Under the pieces are notes generated by a model. It saw only the letters and a program-made list of their open reading frames with translations, searched no databases and had not been told where the DNA came from. The position numbers were made by a program, and so were the translations under genes. DNA of 64,000 nucleotides from Clavaria fumosa. Lineage: Eukaryota > Basidiomycota > Agaricomycetes > Agaricales > Clavariaceae. Each line of letters begins with the position of its first letter. Positions within the stretch are counted from its first letter, which is position 1. Where the stretch lies: positions 1 to 64,000 of the forward strand of contig OX637802.1 of NCBI GenBank assembly GCA_951802425.1, in the 5' to 3' direction. This document shows positions 34,437 to 45,176 of the stretch, one piece after another.

Positions 34437-37400
34437 GTCCAAACTCGCGTCTCTGTAATAGTACAAGCAACGTTCCCGCCCCCGCCCCTGTACCTGTAGC
34501 AAGTATACCCAAATACACGATCTTGCAACGGAGACATGCTCGGAGCGCGAATGAACTTGAGGACAACAGAACAACAAAAGTCGCGGAAGAGAAACCAAAG
34601 AGGCAGAAGAGAGAGTTGACCTTACCGGCGCACTTTGAAACTCTGACTACGGCTGAATGGGGAGGTGTTAAGGTCCTGATCAACTCAGGATGTACCAATT
34701 GTTTTATGGACCTGGCCTGGTGTAAGGAACTTGGACTGGAACCCATCCCACTACAAAACCCGATCAAAGTGTACAATGTGGACAGATCAGCAAACAAGAA
34801 TGGACCGATCCACTACGGCATCGACCTCCTGCTAACGATAGGGGACCACCAGGAGCGAATACACTTCTTGCTCGGAGCTGCCAAATCGCACAAGATCATC
34901 TTGGGGCATGACTGGCTGTCCAAACACAACCCCAAGATCAATTGGCCACTAGGCAAGGTTTCCTTCACGCGCTGCCCCACAAGTTGCCACTTTGACCCAC
35001 ATCTCGCGAGCCCTTGGGCCTATCCTAAAGGCAGTATATGGGACAATGCGCTACAGACAACCATAGACATTCGCTTTTCGGACTCTGGAGATATGCCCGA
35101 CTGGCCGTTGCTATATCCAACGGTCTTTAGTGAAGCAAAATGGGATGAGTTACCCAAACCGTGACCTGATTTTGACATCAAGATCGAGTTCCGCAAGGAC
35201 CCAGGGCACTTATCCTCCAAACTGTACTTGCTGACTAGGGAGGAAATGACAGAAATGAATAGGTGGATCGACGAGCAGCTGGCTTCAGGAAGGATAAGGC
35301 CCTCCAAATCCCCCTATGCCAGCCCGTTCTTTTTCAAGCGAGAAAAAGACAAGCTCCGGCCCATCATTGATTACTCACGCCTCAACTTGTTTTTGATTAA
35401 GGATAAGTTTCCATTGCCGTGCATCCGTGATTGTGTAGACAAACTGCGAGGAGCCAGGATCTTTTCCAAGATTGACACGAAGGGAGGGTTTCCATCGATG
35501 AGGCTGTGGGAAGGACACCAGGAGAGATGCGCCTTCTTGACATCGCTAGGTTTGTTTGAACCCACGGTAATGTGGTTTGGGCTCCAGAATGCTCCCGCAA
35601 CCTTCCAGAGATTTATGAACCATATCTTGACATGTACTCGCGTATATCGATGACGTCATTATCTTCGTGGACGACCTCGCAACCCACCATTTCTGGATGG
35701 ACCGAGTCCTGCAGAGGTTCCGCGACAATGGACTGTGCCTCCGACTGAGCAAGTGTGAGTTTGAGAAGACAGAGGTATTCTACCTAGGGCTCAGGCTCTC
35801 GCACAACCAACTCGAGCACGACCCGGCCAAGGCGGAAGCAATCCGAAACTGGCCAGAGCCCCGAAATGTCAAGGAACTCCAACGTTTCCTGGGAATGATC
35901 AACCACCTGCGGAGGTTCATCCCTAATCTGTCCTCGTGAGCCAGACCCCTGTTTAAGCTCACCGGTAACGTCCCCTGGTGCTGGCAGAGCGAACAGGTCG
36001 CGGCTTTCCTGGACGTGAAAGGAGCACTCGTTTCAGCCCTGGTCCTTGCTCTACACCAGGATACGGGCAGGTGGAAAGTAGAAACAGACGCTAGTAACCT
36101 CGCAACAGGTGGGGTTCTTTCCCAGCAGCAGCCCGATGGGACCTGGAGGCCAGTCGACTACATCTCCGAGGCCCTCACAGCGGCCGAAAAGAATTATGAC
36201 ATCTATGACAAGGAGCTCCTCGTGGTTATCAGAGTGTTGAGAGAGTGGAGAGCATATCTCATAGGAGTGGACGAAACCTTCGAGATATGGACCGACCATG
36301 CAAACTTGCAATACTTCAGAAAGCCCCAAAAACTGAAACCATGACAAATACGCTGGTACGGAGAACTCCAGAACTTTGACTTCGCGATCAAGTATCGGAC
36401 CGGTAAAAGCAACACCAAAGCCGATACCCTCTTGTGACGACCCGACTACGGGGATGCCGCTGAAGAAGATGCTCCCGTCCAGATGCTCCCCCCCGACATG
36501 GACATACGCACCGGCTTCACATCTGAAATGGAGATGCTCCTCCAGAAAAGGAGTGCGGAACATGTCACCAAGCCCGCGGAAATCGACGACAGCTGGACGC
36601 GAGACTGTCTGGGATTGTGGTGGAGAAGTGGCACTGTATGGATACCCCCGGCAGTCCGCGAGGTGGTACTCAACTATGAACATGACCTTCCCATCGCGGG
36701 ACACCCCGGGATTAAGAAGATGAAAGCCGTGATGCTCAAAGCCTACTGGTGGCCCGAGATGGTAAAAGATGTGGAGAAGTATGTGTCTGGATGCGAAGGC
36801 TGTCAGAGAACCAAACCCGACCGAACCAAGCGTGCCACACCCCTACACCCACACCCAGTCCCGAATGGTCCATGGTGGGCAATCAGCTGGGACATAGTAG
36901 GGCCACTGCCACAGTCCCGTGGTTTCGACTCTATCCTTGTAATTGTCGACAAATTCACCAAGCGCACGCTCATCGAAGCAATCGGTTTCGACTTAACAAG
37001 TTTGGGAGCAGCTAGAATCCTCCGCGACCGAGTATTCCAGAACCACGGAATCCCCCAGAAGGTCGTCAGCGATCGTGGCCCGCAGTTCGTCTCTCAATTC
37101 ATGAAGGAGTTCTACCGGATGATTGGGATAAAGGCTAATCCGAGCACTGCCTTCCATCCCCAAACTGACGGACAAACGGAATGGGTGAATCAGGAGATCG
37201 AAACCTACCTGCGGGAATACGTCGACTATCTCCAGGATGATTGGGCGGAGTGGTTGAGCACAGCGGAATTCGCGCTGAATAACCGGGAACATTCCGCGAC
37301 AGGCTACACGCCCTTCTTTCTGGACTACGGCCGACACCCCTGGAATGGAGGTATACACCCGCGGACAGAGGTGAACCCAGCTGCTGATGAGTGGATGGCG

Positions 37401-37961
37401 AAGTTGGAAGAGTCGCGACATGCTGCCAAAGAGGCCATGGAGAAAGCCGCGCTGGCAATGAAGAAAAGCTACAACAGCGGAAAATGACCCAGCCGCGAGT
37501 ATGGGAAGGGAGACTTAGTTTGGCTCGACATGCGAAACTTGAAAATGGACCGCCCAAATAAGAAACTTGACAACAAACGGGCTGGGCCTTTTGCCATCGT
37601 CCAGAAAGTAGGACCAGCAGGATATCGCCTCAAGCTACCCCCTGCTTGGCGCATTCACGATGTATTCAACGAGCTCCTCCTAACCCCATTCATTCCCCCT
37701 TCTTTCGCCTCCCAAGCCCGACCTCCTCCACCTCCTCCAAGCATTGATGATGACCATTTAGAATATGAGGTCGAAGAGATCCTGGATGTGAAGAAAGTAG
37801 GACGAGGAGTGAAATACCTGGTAAAGTGGCTAGGCTACCCCATCGAAGAAAACACCTGGGAACCCCGCCAAAACCTTACCAACACCGCAATTCTTCTCCA
37901 TGACTTCTTCCTCAAGCACCCGGACAAGGCGCAATTGGCCAGTCGAGATGCCCAGCCTTGA
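34433..37961 (+). pseudogene. pol: Pol, element A1: PR-RT-RNase H-IN-chromodomain with five TGA codons and a 20-bp deletion
   Basis: The pol frame starts at -1 to gag. Protease reads VLINSGCTNCF, so the catalytic Asp has become Asn. RT motif A is intact (SKIDTKGGF). A 20-bp deletion near 35630-35640, relative to A2, shifts the frame just before the YxDD region. TGA codons lie at 35162-35164, 35937-35939, 36342-36344, 36435-36437 and 37485-37487; the A2 or B homologue has CGA or Arg at each. RNase H, the integrase zinc finger, D,D,E motifs and chromodomain (about 37750-37880) remain readable. Confidence 0.9.
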
Positions 37962-37969
37962 GGAGGGGG
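37960..37969 (+). promoter_or_regulatory. Polypurine tract of element A1
   Basis: GAGGAGGGGG, three bases before the 3' LTR start. It is shared with A2 and would prime plus-strand DNA synthesis. Confidence 0.85.
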
Positions 37970-37972
37970 CCA

Positions 37973-38098
37973 TGTCAGGATCCATTATGTAAGCCGCTGT
38001 CACTGAATCCACAACGCGCTAGGGACTAGTTACGAGGGCCGAGTATGGGACCACGTGACCCTCCGCGACCATGCAGCAGCGCCTATGAGCTCCCGATA
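37973..38098 (+). repeat. 3' LTR of element A1, truncated
   Basis: It matches the first 126 bp of the 5' LTR, with CpG losses, then switches to R1 sequence after CCCGATA. Confidence 0.9.
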
Positions 38099-38260
38099 TC
38101 AAGAATAATGGGGATCTTTGGAACAGATGGAAAGTGGGATGTGGTTTTCATACAAAAGATGATGCCAAAAATGGGAACTAGGCGTATGAATATTTTGGTG
38201 ATTATTGGAAATTATTTAACAGAAGTTGGCCAATGCTGCATTGGCCAAGTGTTGTGGGTA
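38099..38260. repeat. Segmental repeat R1, copy 2 (5' truncated)
   Basis: TCAAGAATAATGGGGATC onward matches 30325-30485 and 52238-52399. It includes the 11+1+11 inverted repeat at 38226-38248 and leads into the 655-bp array. Confidence 0.9.
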
Positions 38261-40698
38261 AGGGTCAGCAGAAAGTGGAGCATTGGCCACTTGGTAGTGA
38301 ATGGTATGGGGGGTTAGAGGGGGTATAGGGAAAGGGTGTGGGTGCTTTACATAAGTGTTTTAGTGTCCAGGTCCAAAGATCCCGGGAAAATGAGTTTTTT
38401 GGGCATTTTCAGGGGATCTTTGAAAGTAGAAGCTTAGGGGATCAGGTAAGTGGCCATAAATCATTGATATACTATAGAGAATGTCTCCTCAAAGTTTCAT
38501 AGGCCTCCCATGCCTACGTATTGTACAATATGCTATTCTTTGTAATGATACACTAGGAAGAGGCCAAAATGAAAACCAGGGGATCTTTTGAAGTAGCAAG
38601 TGGGGTGAGACATGATCCATACAAAAGTTGTATTGTTTTACCTATAGAACATGTCTACAAAGTTCCTATAACACATTTTGCAGTTTTTTATTTTGTGGCC
38701 AAACTTGCATTGGCCATTTGTTTTACAGCTAGGGTCTTGGCAAAGTGGCCTATTGGCCAGAATCTATAAGCGGTTCAAAAATCCTGAAAATATTCCTGGG
38801 GTTAGGGCACCTATTTGACACTAGGTTCCAGGTGTTTTGAGTGTGGTATACCTTATGCTTCCAAAGATCCCAGGTTCCGAAACTACAGTGGCCAGCTGTG
38901 ACCAGATGTTAGAGAAGGGTCAGCAGAAAGTGGAGCATTGGCCACTTGGTAGTGAATGGTATGGGGGGTTAGAGGGGGTATAGGGAAAGGGTGTGGGTGC
39001 TTTACATAAGTGTTTTAGTGTCCAGGTCCAAAGATCCCGGGAAAATGAGTTTTTTGGGCATTTTCAGGGGATCTTTGAAAGTAGAAGCTTAGGGGATCAG
39101 GTAAGTGGCCATAAATCATTGATATACTATAGAGAATGTCTCCTCAAAGTTTCATAGGCCTCCCATGCCTACGTATTGTACAATATGCTATTCTTTGTAA
39201 TGATACACTAGGAAGAGGCCAAAATGAAAACCAGGGGATCTTTTGAAGTAGCAAGTGGGGTGAGACATGATCCATACAAAAGTTGTATTGTTTTACCTAT
39301 AGAACATGTCTACAAAGTTCCTATAACACATTTTGCAGTTTTTTATTTTGTGGCCAAACTTGCATTGGCCATTTGTTTTACAGCTAGGGTCTTGGCAAAG
39401 TGGCCTATTGGCCAGAATCTATAAGCGGTTCAAAAATCCTGAAAATATTCCTGGGGTTAGGGCACCTATTTGACACTAGGTTCCAGGTGTTTTGAGTGTG
39501 GTATACCTTATGCTTCCAAAGATCCCAGGTTCCGAAACTACAGTGGCCAGCTGTGACCAGATGTTAGAGAAGGGTCAGCAGAAAGTGGAGCATTGGCCAC
39601 TTGGTAGTGAATGGTATGGGGGGTTAGAGGGGGTATAGGGAAAGGGTGTGGGTGCTTTACATAAGTGTTTTAGTGTCCAGGTCCAAAGATCCCGGGAAAA
39701 TGAGTTTTTTGGGCATTTTCAGGGGATCTTTGAAAGTAGAAGCTTAGGGGATCAGGTAAGTGGCCATAAACCATTGATATACTATAGAGAATGTCTCCTC
39801 AAAGTTTCATAGGCCTCCCATGCCTACGTATTGTACAATATGCTATTCTTTGTAATGATACACTAGGAAGAGGCCAAAATGAAAACCAGGGGATCTTTTG
39901 AAGTAGCAAGTGGGGTGAGACATGATCCATACAAAAGTTGTATTGTTTTACCTATAGAACATGTCTACAAAGTTCCTATAACACATTTTGCAGTTTTTTA
40001 TTTTGTGGCCAAACTTGCATTGGCCATTTGTTTTACAGCTAGGGTCTTGGCAAAGTGGCCTATTGGCCAGAATCTATAAGCGGTTCAAAAATCCTGAAAA
40101 TATTCCTGGGGTTAGGGCACCTATTTGACACTAGGTTCCAGGTGTTTTGAGTGTGGTATACCTTATGCTTCCAAAGATCCCAGGTTCCGAAACTACAGTG
40201 GCCAGCTGTGGTCAGATGTTAGAGAAGGGTCAGCAGAAAGTGGAGCATTGGCCACTTGGTAGTGAATGGTATGGGGGGTTAGAGGGGGTATAGGGAAAAG
40301 GTGTGGGTGCTTTACATAAGTGTTTTAGTGTCCAGGTCCAAAGATCCCGGGAAAATGAGTTTTTTGGGCATTTTCAGGGGATCTTTGAAAGTAGAAGCTT
40401 AGGGGATCAGGTAAGTGGCCATAAACCATTGATATACTATAGAGAATGTCTCCTCAAAGTTTCATAGGCCTCCCATGCCTACGTATTGTACAATATGCTA
40501 TTCTTTGTAATGATACACTAGGAAGAGGCCAAAATGAAAACCAGGGGATCTTTTGAAGTAGCAAGTGGGGTGAGACATGATCCATACAAAAGTTGTATTG
40601 TTTTACCTATAGAACATGTCTACAAGGTTCCTATAACACATTTTGCAGTTTTTTATTATGTGGCCAAACTTGCATTGGCCATTTGTTTTACAGCTAGG
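38261..40698. repeat. 655-bp satellite array 1, 3.7 copies
   Basis: Units start at 38261, 38916, 39571 and 40226, and the last is cut at unit position 473. Copies are nearly identical. Each unit contains six or seven TGGCCA hexamers, several GGGATCTTTG / CAAAGATCCC words in both orientations, and a stem-loop at unit positions 114-162. Array 1 differs from array 2 by shared substitutions such as CCCGGGAAAA versus CCCGGAAAAA, so each array has homogenised separately. A conserved 66-codon frame in each unit has no recognisable product. Confidence 0.95.
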
Positions 40699-41841
40699 TG
40701 CTCCCTGTTGTCCCTATAGCACCATCAGATAGTCACCCATGTACCAGCATACCATTGCCCTTGTATGATTGTCTGCTCTCCTGTCTCTTCCCCAGTCTCT
40801 TCATTCAGCAATTGTGTCTCCCCCATTCTCCCCCATGTGTTGATAGCTGTGGGCCACACACATGCTTTCAAGCTTTGACACAAACTCAACTCATCACTTA
40901 ACTGACTTTGTGAGATGGGGCATCCAGGACACCCACTTTGACATTCACATCTAGTCAACTTTGTGTGTCATTTGGGCATGGCAGTCCTGGACACCCACCT
41001 TGAGGCACACATCCAGTCAACTTACTTTGTACATTATGAGAGATGTGGGTGTCCTGGTCCTCCTGGCATGGCTTACCTGTATCTGTATGATATCCCAGCC
41101 TGCATCACATTGGATCTTGGTAGGTATGTAGGACCTAGGTTTGGCATGCTAAGAGTGAGTAGCACAGGTGGTGTAAGTAGGATGGAGGGTGGACAGTGTG
41201 AGTGGAGTGAGTGGGTGGCACAGGCAAGGTGAGTAAGGCAAGTGGCACAAGTGAGGAGGTGCAAGTGAGGCATGCCATGTGGTGTAGCACCAATGAGGTG
41301 AGTGGGTAGGCAGTGCAAGCAGGGTGGATGGCACAATTGGGGGTGAGCAGCATGGGTGGCACCATTGGGACAAGTTTGGTGGACAGTGCATATTATCAGT
41401 CAATGATAAGTTAATATTTCCTTGTATTATTCATGACATGTCTGCTTGAGTAATGTATGTGTTTACTGTGCTCATGCTTGTCATACCTGGCACTGCTCAT
41501 GTTCATCAGTCATTGCTTATGTGTGCCATACAGTGCCTAGGCTATGTCCATGCTGCTCATAGCAACCCACCTCCAGACCCTGTTCTTTTTTCCCTTCCCC
41601 AGGTAGTCCAGCACAATGCAGTTCTGCCTCCACCCCTTCCTTGCCATGTGCTATCCACTCTATGCTGCTTGTTTTGTTCTTGGGTCTATGTTAATCACCA
41701 GACTCCTAGACAGAAGAACAAAACAAGCAGCATAGAGTGGATAGCACATGGCAAGGAAGGGGTGGAGGCAGAACTGCATTGTGCTGGACTACCTGGGGAA
41801 GGGAAAAAAGAACAGGGTCTGGAGGTGGGTTGCTATGAGCA
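40697..41841. repeat. Palindrome 2, truncated, opposite orientation to palindrome 1
   Basis: The left arm 40697-41681 matches the reverse complement of the palindrome 1 right arm, including the diagnostic T of CCTGTTGTCCC. The 32-bp spacer 41682-41713 is the reverse complement of the palindrome 1 spacer (one mismatch). The right arm 41714-41841 is cut to 128 bp where integrase sequence begins. Both arms share variants not found in palindrome 1 (GTTTTGTTCTT for GTCTTGTTCTT). The left arm joins the 655-bp array at CTAGG. Confidence 0.92.
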
Positions 41842-42703
41842 CTCATTGGGTAAAGTCCTGGACATGACTTTACACTTCACCTCCGGATATCATCCGGAGG
41901 GCGACGGACAGACAGAGCAGACTAACCAGACGTTGGAACAGTACCTTCGTTGTTACTGCAATTACCAGCAGGACAACTGGTCGCAGCTTCTGCCCCTCGC
42001 TGAGTTTGCCTACAACAATGCCCCGAGCGCCACCACTGGGGTTTCTCCATTCTTCGCGAACAAGGGTTATCATCCGAATATCTCGGTATTCCCCGAACGC
42101 GAAGTAACTTCGGTCCGTGCCCGAGAGCTCGCTGTAGACTTGGATCAGCTGCACCAAGAACTCCGTAACCAAATTGCCAAAGCGCAGAGTCGCTATCAGG
42201 GTCCATCGGACAAATGTTGGACTCCGGCACCAGAGTTTAAGGTCGGAAACCGAGTATACATTAAGGCAAAGTTCTTCCGTACGACCAGACCCTCCAAAAA
42301 ACTCTCCAACAAGTTCCTCAGACCTTTCGAAATCATCGGAGAGGCCGGTTCGCACTCCTTCATACTCCGACTCCCCGAGACCATGCGAGCCGTCCACCCT
42401 GTCTTCCACATTTCCATGCTGGAGCCAGTCACTCTGAATACAATTCCGAATCGTACCATCACCCTGCCTCCTCCGGTAGAGATCAATGGAGACTTAGAGC
42501 ACGAAATCTCCGAAGTGCTCGACTCCAAGATCGACAAACGCCGCACCTGCAAACTCCTATACCTGGTGCGGTGGTCCGGATATGAAGGAACCAATGAGAA
42601 AACATCCTGGCTTCCCGCTATGGAACTTGTTCATGCCTCTGAGGCCGTTTCGGATTTCCACCAAGCTTATCCGAACAAGCCCGGACCTCTCAATACCCTC
42701 TAG
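41842..42703 (+). pseudogene. pol: Integrase C-terminal half and chromodomain, element D
   Basis: The frame is open from the join, starting with LGKVLDMTLHFTSGYHPEGDGQTEQTNQ, which contains the catalytic Glu region. It continues through FAYNNAPSATTGVSPFF and KVGNRVYIKAKFF (GPY/F-like region), then HPVFHISMLEPV and a chromodomain (ISEVLDSKIDKRR...YLVRWSGYEGTNEKTSW) near the C-terminus. The zinc finger and the first two catalytic Asp residues are missing. The frame happens to be open into palindrome 2 upstream, which gives a chance 416-codon fusion; I do not read that as a gene. Confidence 0.88.
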
Positions 42704-42705
42704 AC

Positions 42706-42871
42706 CTTTCTCCATTCACTCCGATACCCCGAAATTTCTCTTATGCTTCTATTTATGTACATTTTCCATTCAATACAATTCTGTCTCCTTTTCTCCGTTC
42801 ACTCCGATACCCTGAAATATCTCTTATGCTTCTACTTACGTACATTTTCTGTTCTATACTACTCCATCTCT
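42706..42871. repeat. 83-bp tandem duplication downstream of element D pol
   Basis: TCC(A/G)TTCACTCCGATACC recurs at 42711 and 42794. The two copies differ at a few bases. Confidence 0.85.
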
Positions 42872-43177
42872 CGCTTCTCGGTCTTCTCCGATTCCAAAAA
42901 AATAAAATAAAAATAAATAAATAAATAAAATTCCATATTTCTGTCTCTCTGTCTCTCTGTCTCTCTGTCTCTCTCTCTCTGTTCCTTTCTCCAAAAACTC
43001 CGAACTTTTTATTTTTTCTCCCAAGTCCATCTCCAAATCTCTCCTTGTCTTCTCTGTCTTGTCTTACTTTATTTTCTTTCATTCCGCTTACTTCACTCAA
43101 GTTCAAAGATAAAACAAAAAATTTATAAACAAAAAATAAAAGAAACAATAAATAATGTAGATTATTTATTTATTTAT
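42872..43177. other. Low-complexity stretch: (AAAT)n and (CTGTCTCT)n
   Basis: It contains AAATAAAT runs near 42900-42928, CTGTCTCT repeats at 42943-42982 and ATTTATTT near 43163-43180. The last could supply AATAAA polyadenylation signals to the minus-strand ORF that ends at 43178. Confidence 0.7.
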
Positions 43178-44206
43178 TTAGGCGGAGGGGGGCAAGCCGG
43201 GCGACGCTTGTAAAACTCCCTCGGGCTCCTTAAGCCCGGACTCCGCTCCAACTTTTCCCTCCTCCACTTCCGCATCTTTCCCCGCCTCCGCACCCTTCTC
43301 CGCCGCTTTCTCCGCCTCCGCTTCTTTCTCCACTCCCACTTCCTCCACCTCGTTCTTCTCCGCCTCCGTCTCCACCCCCTTTTTCGAACCCGCCACCTCC
43401 ACCACCATCTTCTCCACCTCCTCCTTCTCCTCCCCCGCTCCCCGCTTCCCCATCAGAAATTCCCGGTGGATCTTCCGATCCTCCGCCGCCGCCTTCCGCT
43501 CTGCCCTCACCTCCTTCCGCCACTCCTCCAACTTGAACACCCCACGGACCACCAACTCGTAGATGGTTCTCACCACCCCGGTCTGCTCCGCCTCCGCTCT
43601 GTCCACGTCCGCCCGCGGCGCCCGCACCTCCTTCACCTCCTCCTCCGACTCCACCACGGTCTTCTTCGACCGTGCGGAGCAGAATTTCTTCCGCTCCGGC
43701 CCCTCCGCCTCTCCGCCCCCACACTGCTGTTTCGCCACCGCACACGCGACACATGCGGTGCCCTGCCCTCCGCTCGGCCACACACACCCCATCCCGAGCC
43801 AGACACATTGCGCGCAGTCCGCGCGCTCCGTGTCCGACTCCGTGGCCGGTGTCCGCTTCCTCCCCGTCCCCTGCGCCTTCGCGATTTCCTCTGCCCTCCG
43901 CTTCACCTCCACCGCCCTCGCCCTCGCCCTTCGCTTCACCTCCACTGCCCTCGCCCTCTCCATCTCCTCCCGCCGCACCTTGTCCGCAGCCTCCCTCTTC
44001 TTCTGTTCCTCCTCCTCCTGCTTCCGCCGCTCCTCCTCCTCCCACACCTTCTTGTCCTTCAGCGCCTTGATCTGGTGCATGAGGACCACGATCTCAGGGT
44101 CCTCGTCCTCCACACGCAACTGCGCGGGGACGGCGACCACGGGGCATGGTCGAGGGCAGGGAGGCCAGCTGGGCCCCACTCCGGGTGTGCTCGGGTTGTG
44201 CAACAT
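43178..44206 (-). CDS. Antisense accessory protein with Zn2Cys6-type cysteine pattern, in element D
   Basis: This 342-codon ORF with an ATG start lies between pol and the 3' LTR, on the opposite strand to pol. Residues 45-112 are a highly charged coiled coil (KVWEEEERRKQEEEEQKKRE) with an 11-12 residue duplication (ARAVEVKRRA twice). Six cysteines at 131, 134, 141, 152, 155 and 162 give C-x2-C-x6-C-x10-C-x2-C-x6-C, the spacing of fungal Zn(II)2Cys6 clusters. The basic residues usual between the second and third Cys are absent, so DNA binding is uncertain. The C-terminal third is a Glu/Ala/Val-rich repeat region. GC-rich codons make the opposite strand open too. The frame is intact while pol is truncated. 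Function unknown; regulator or RNP partner is inference. Confidence 0.65.
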   Translation of the reverse strand: MLHNPSTPGVGPSWPPCPRPCPVVAVPAQLRVEDEDPEIVVLMHQIKALKDKKVWEEEERRKQEEEEQKKREAADKVRREEMERARAVEVKRRARARAVEVKRRAEEIAKAQGTGRKRTPATESDTERADCAQCVWLGMGCVWPSGGQGTACVACAVAKQQCGGGEAEGPERKKFCSARSKKTVVESEEEVKEVRAPRADVDRAEAEQTGVVRTIYELVVRGVFKLEEWRKEVRAERKAAAEDRKIHREFLMGKRGAGEEKEEVEKMVVEVAGSKKGVETEAEKNEVEEVGVEKEAEAEKAAEKGAEAGKDAEVEEGKVGAESGLKEPEGVLQASPGLPPSA

Positions 44207-44442
44207 CGAGTTTTTTAAAATAAAAAAAAGAAAAAAAGTAGGGATTGCCCATGCTAGGGGCTAGTGATGATGGTAGCAGGTTAAAGAAGAAAAAAAAAAA
44301 GGTGTACGACACGCGTGGCCTTTTGACCCCCAAAATTTTTTCAGACTCTGCTCGAGACGCTGCGAAACTCTGATGCTAACTTGTTATGGGAGCCACGTGT
44401 TCACGCGGACTTTGGCCACAGGGTCTCAGGGGTTCGACCCTA
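44207..44442. other. A-rich region upstream of the antisense ORF
   Basis: Two A-rich runs (44216-44238 and 44286-44300) lie 5' of the antisense ORF on its strand and may hold its promoter. No gene is seen. Confidence 0.5.
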
Positions 44443-44450
44443 AGAGGGGG
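44443..44450 (+). promoter_or_regulatory. Polypurine tract of element D
   Basis: AGAGGGGG, four bases before the LTR start TGTTACG. It fixes the element's polarity as plus. Confidence 0.75.
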
Positions 44451-44454
44451 ATAC

Positions 44455-45176
44455 TGTTACGACCCCATCCGCTTGCATAAGCACCACCCCCGCTCCGGAC
44501 TCCGAGCTCCTTACCAACTCCGATCTGCTCTGCCATAACTCCGTGCGCTCCGCTCTGCACCTTCATCGGACCTTACTCCGCCAGCCTTTGGACTGTTCAG
44601 ACTTCGTTCCAGAACCTTCTCCCTCCATCCCCTCGTTCTGTTTACCATTGAGAGGATACCCTTGACCCATGGGAGTCGCTTTTTTGTTGTTGTTTCTTTG
44701 TTCCATGAAAATTGCACAGGCACAAGTGGTGAAACTCTCCTAGTAATTTGATAAGTACATTGTTTCACATTACTCCTATACTCTGTCCTTGCAGTATAAG
44801 TTTCCACCTGTATCTCCCTGCTCCTCAGTTCGAATATAATGTCTCTTGATTCCAAAAACATCTCTGAGCTTTTGTCCCCATTGTCCTCGACGATCTCCAC
44901 GTCATCCGACCAACTCTGACGGACTCTGATGGACTCTGATCACTTCGGAGTTGACTTATGTTCTGATTCTCTCTTAGGTATTGTTCTTGTTTGGTAAATA
45001 GGGACAAGTATATACGTGGTGGCACAACACATACGTTGAGGCTGCAGTCCCATAAGTCTCCTTCCTCTTGTTTACTTCTCTGTTTCACCGATATCAGACT
45101 CCGACTGGACTCCGATAGAACATCTCCGCTCCGCTCCGCTAACCCCTTCGCTGCTAACCTTGTTAGGACCTTGACA
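44455..45176 (+). repeat. 3' LTR of element D, 722 bp
   Basis: It starts TGTTACGACCCC and ends CCTTGACA, with many CTCCG words. GTATATACG near 45008 is a candidate TATA. It resembles the fragment at 24658-25086 and shares its right third with the solo LTR at 31128-31973. It is followed directly by the LTR-F tail, so no target duplication can be judged. Confidence 0.85.

Larger units (their letters stand above)
31992..38098 (+). mobile_element. Ty3/gypsy chromovirus A1, dead, 3' LTR truncated
   Basis: The order is 5' LTR (31992-32532), primer site, upstream ORF0, gag, pol, polypurine tract and the first 126 bp of a 3' LTR. It inserted into repeat E 13 bp downstream of the solo LTR. It is closely related to element A2 but carries TGA codons in ORF0 and pol and a 20-bp deletion in RT. 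The 3' LTR stops at CCCGATA (38098), where repeat R1 joins in mid-sequence with a 3-bp ATA overlap, so the right target duplication is lost. Confidence 0.93.
41842..45176 (+). mobile_element. Ty3/gypsy chromovirus D, 5'-truncated
   Basis: It contains the integrase C-terminal half and chromodomain (41842-42703), a non-coding stretch, an antisense ORF (43178-44206), a polypurine tract (44443-44450) and a complete-looking LTR (44455-45176). The 5' side is lost at palindrome 2. CpGs are plentiful, so this copy is younger than most of its neighbours. Confidence 0.85.

Noticed and set aside
38569..40719. A 66-codon ORF repeated in each 655-bp unit of both arrays
   Set aside because: It is short, has no motif, and is conserved only because the whole unit is conserved; the non-coding part is equally unchanged.
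41453..42703. A 416-codon ORF starting in palindrome 2 and ending in the chromodomain
   Set aside because: The first 130 codons are palindrome sequence; only the part from 41842 is homologous to integrase. The fusion is accidental.
43466..44218. A 250-codon plus-strand ORF opposite the zinc-cluster ORF
   Set aside because: It is Pro/Leu/His-rich from GC-rich codons of the other strand, with no motif; the minus-strand frame has the cysteine pattern and coiled coil.
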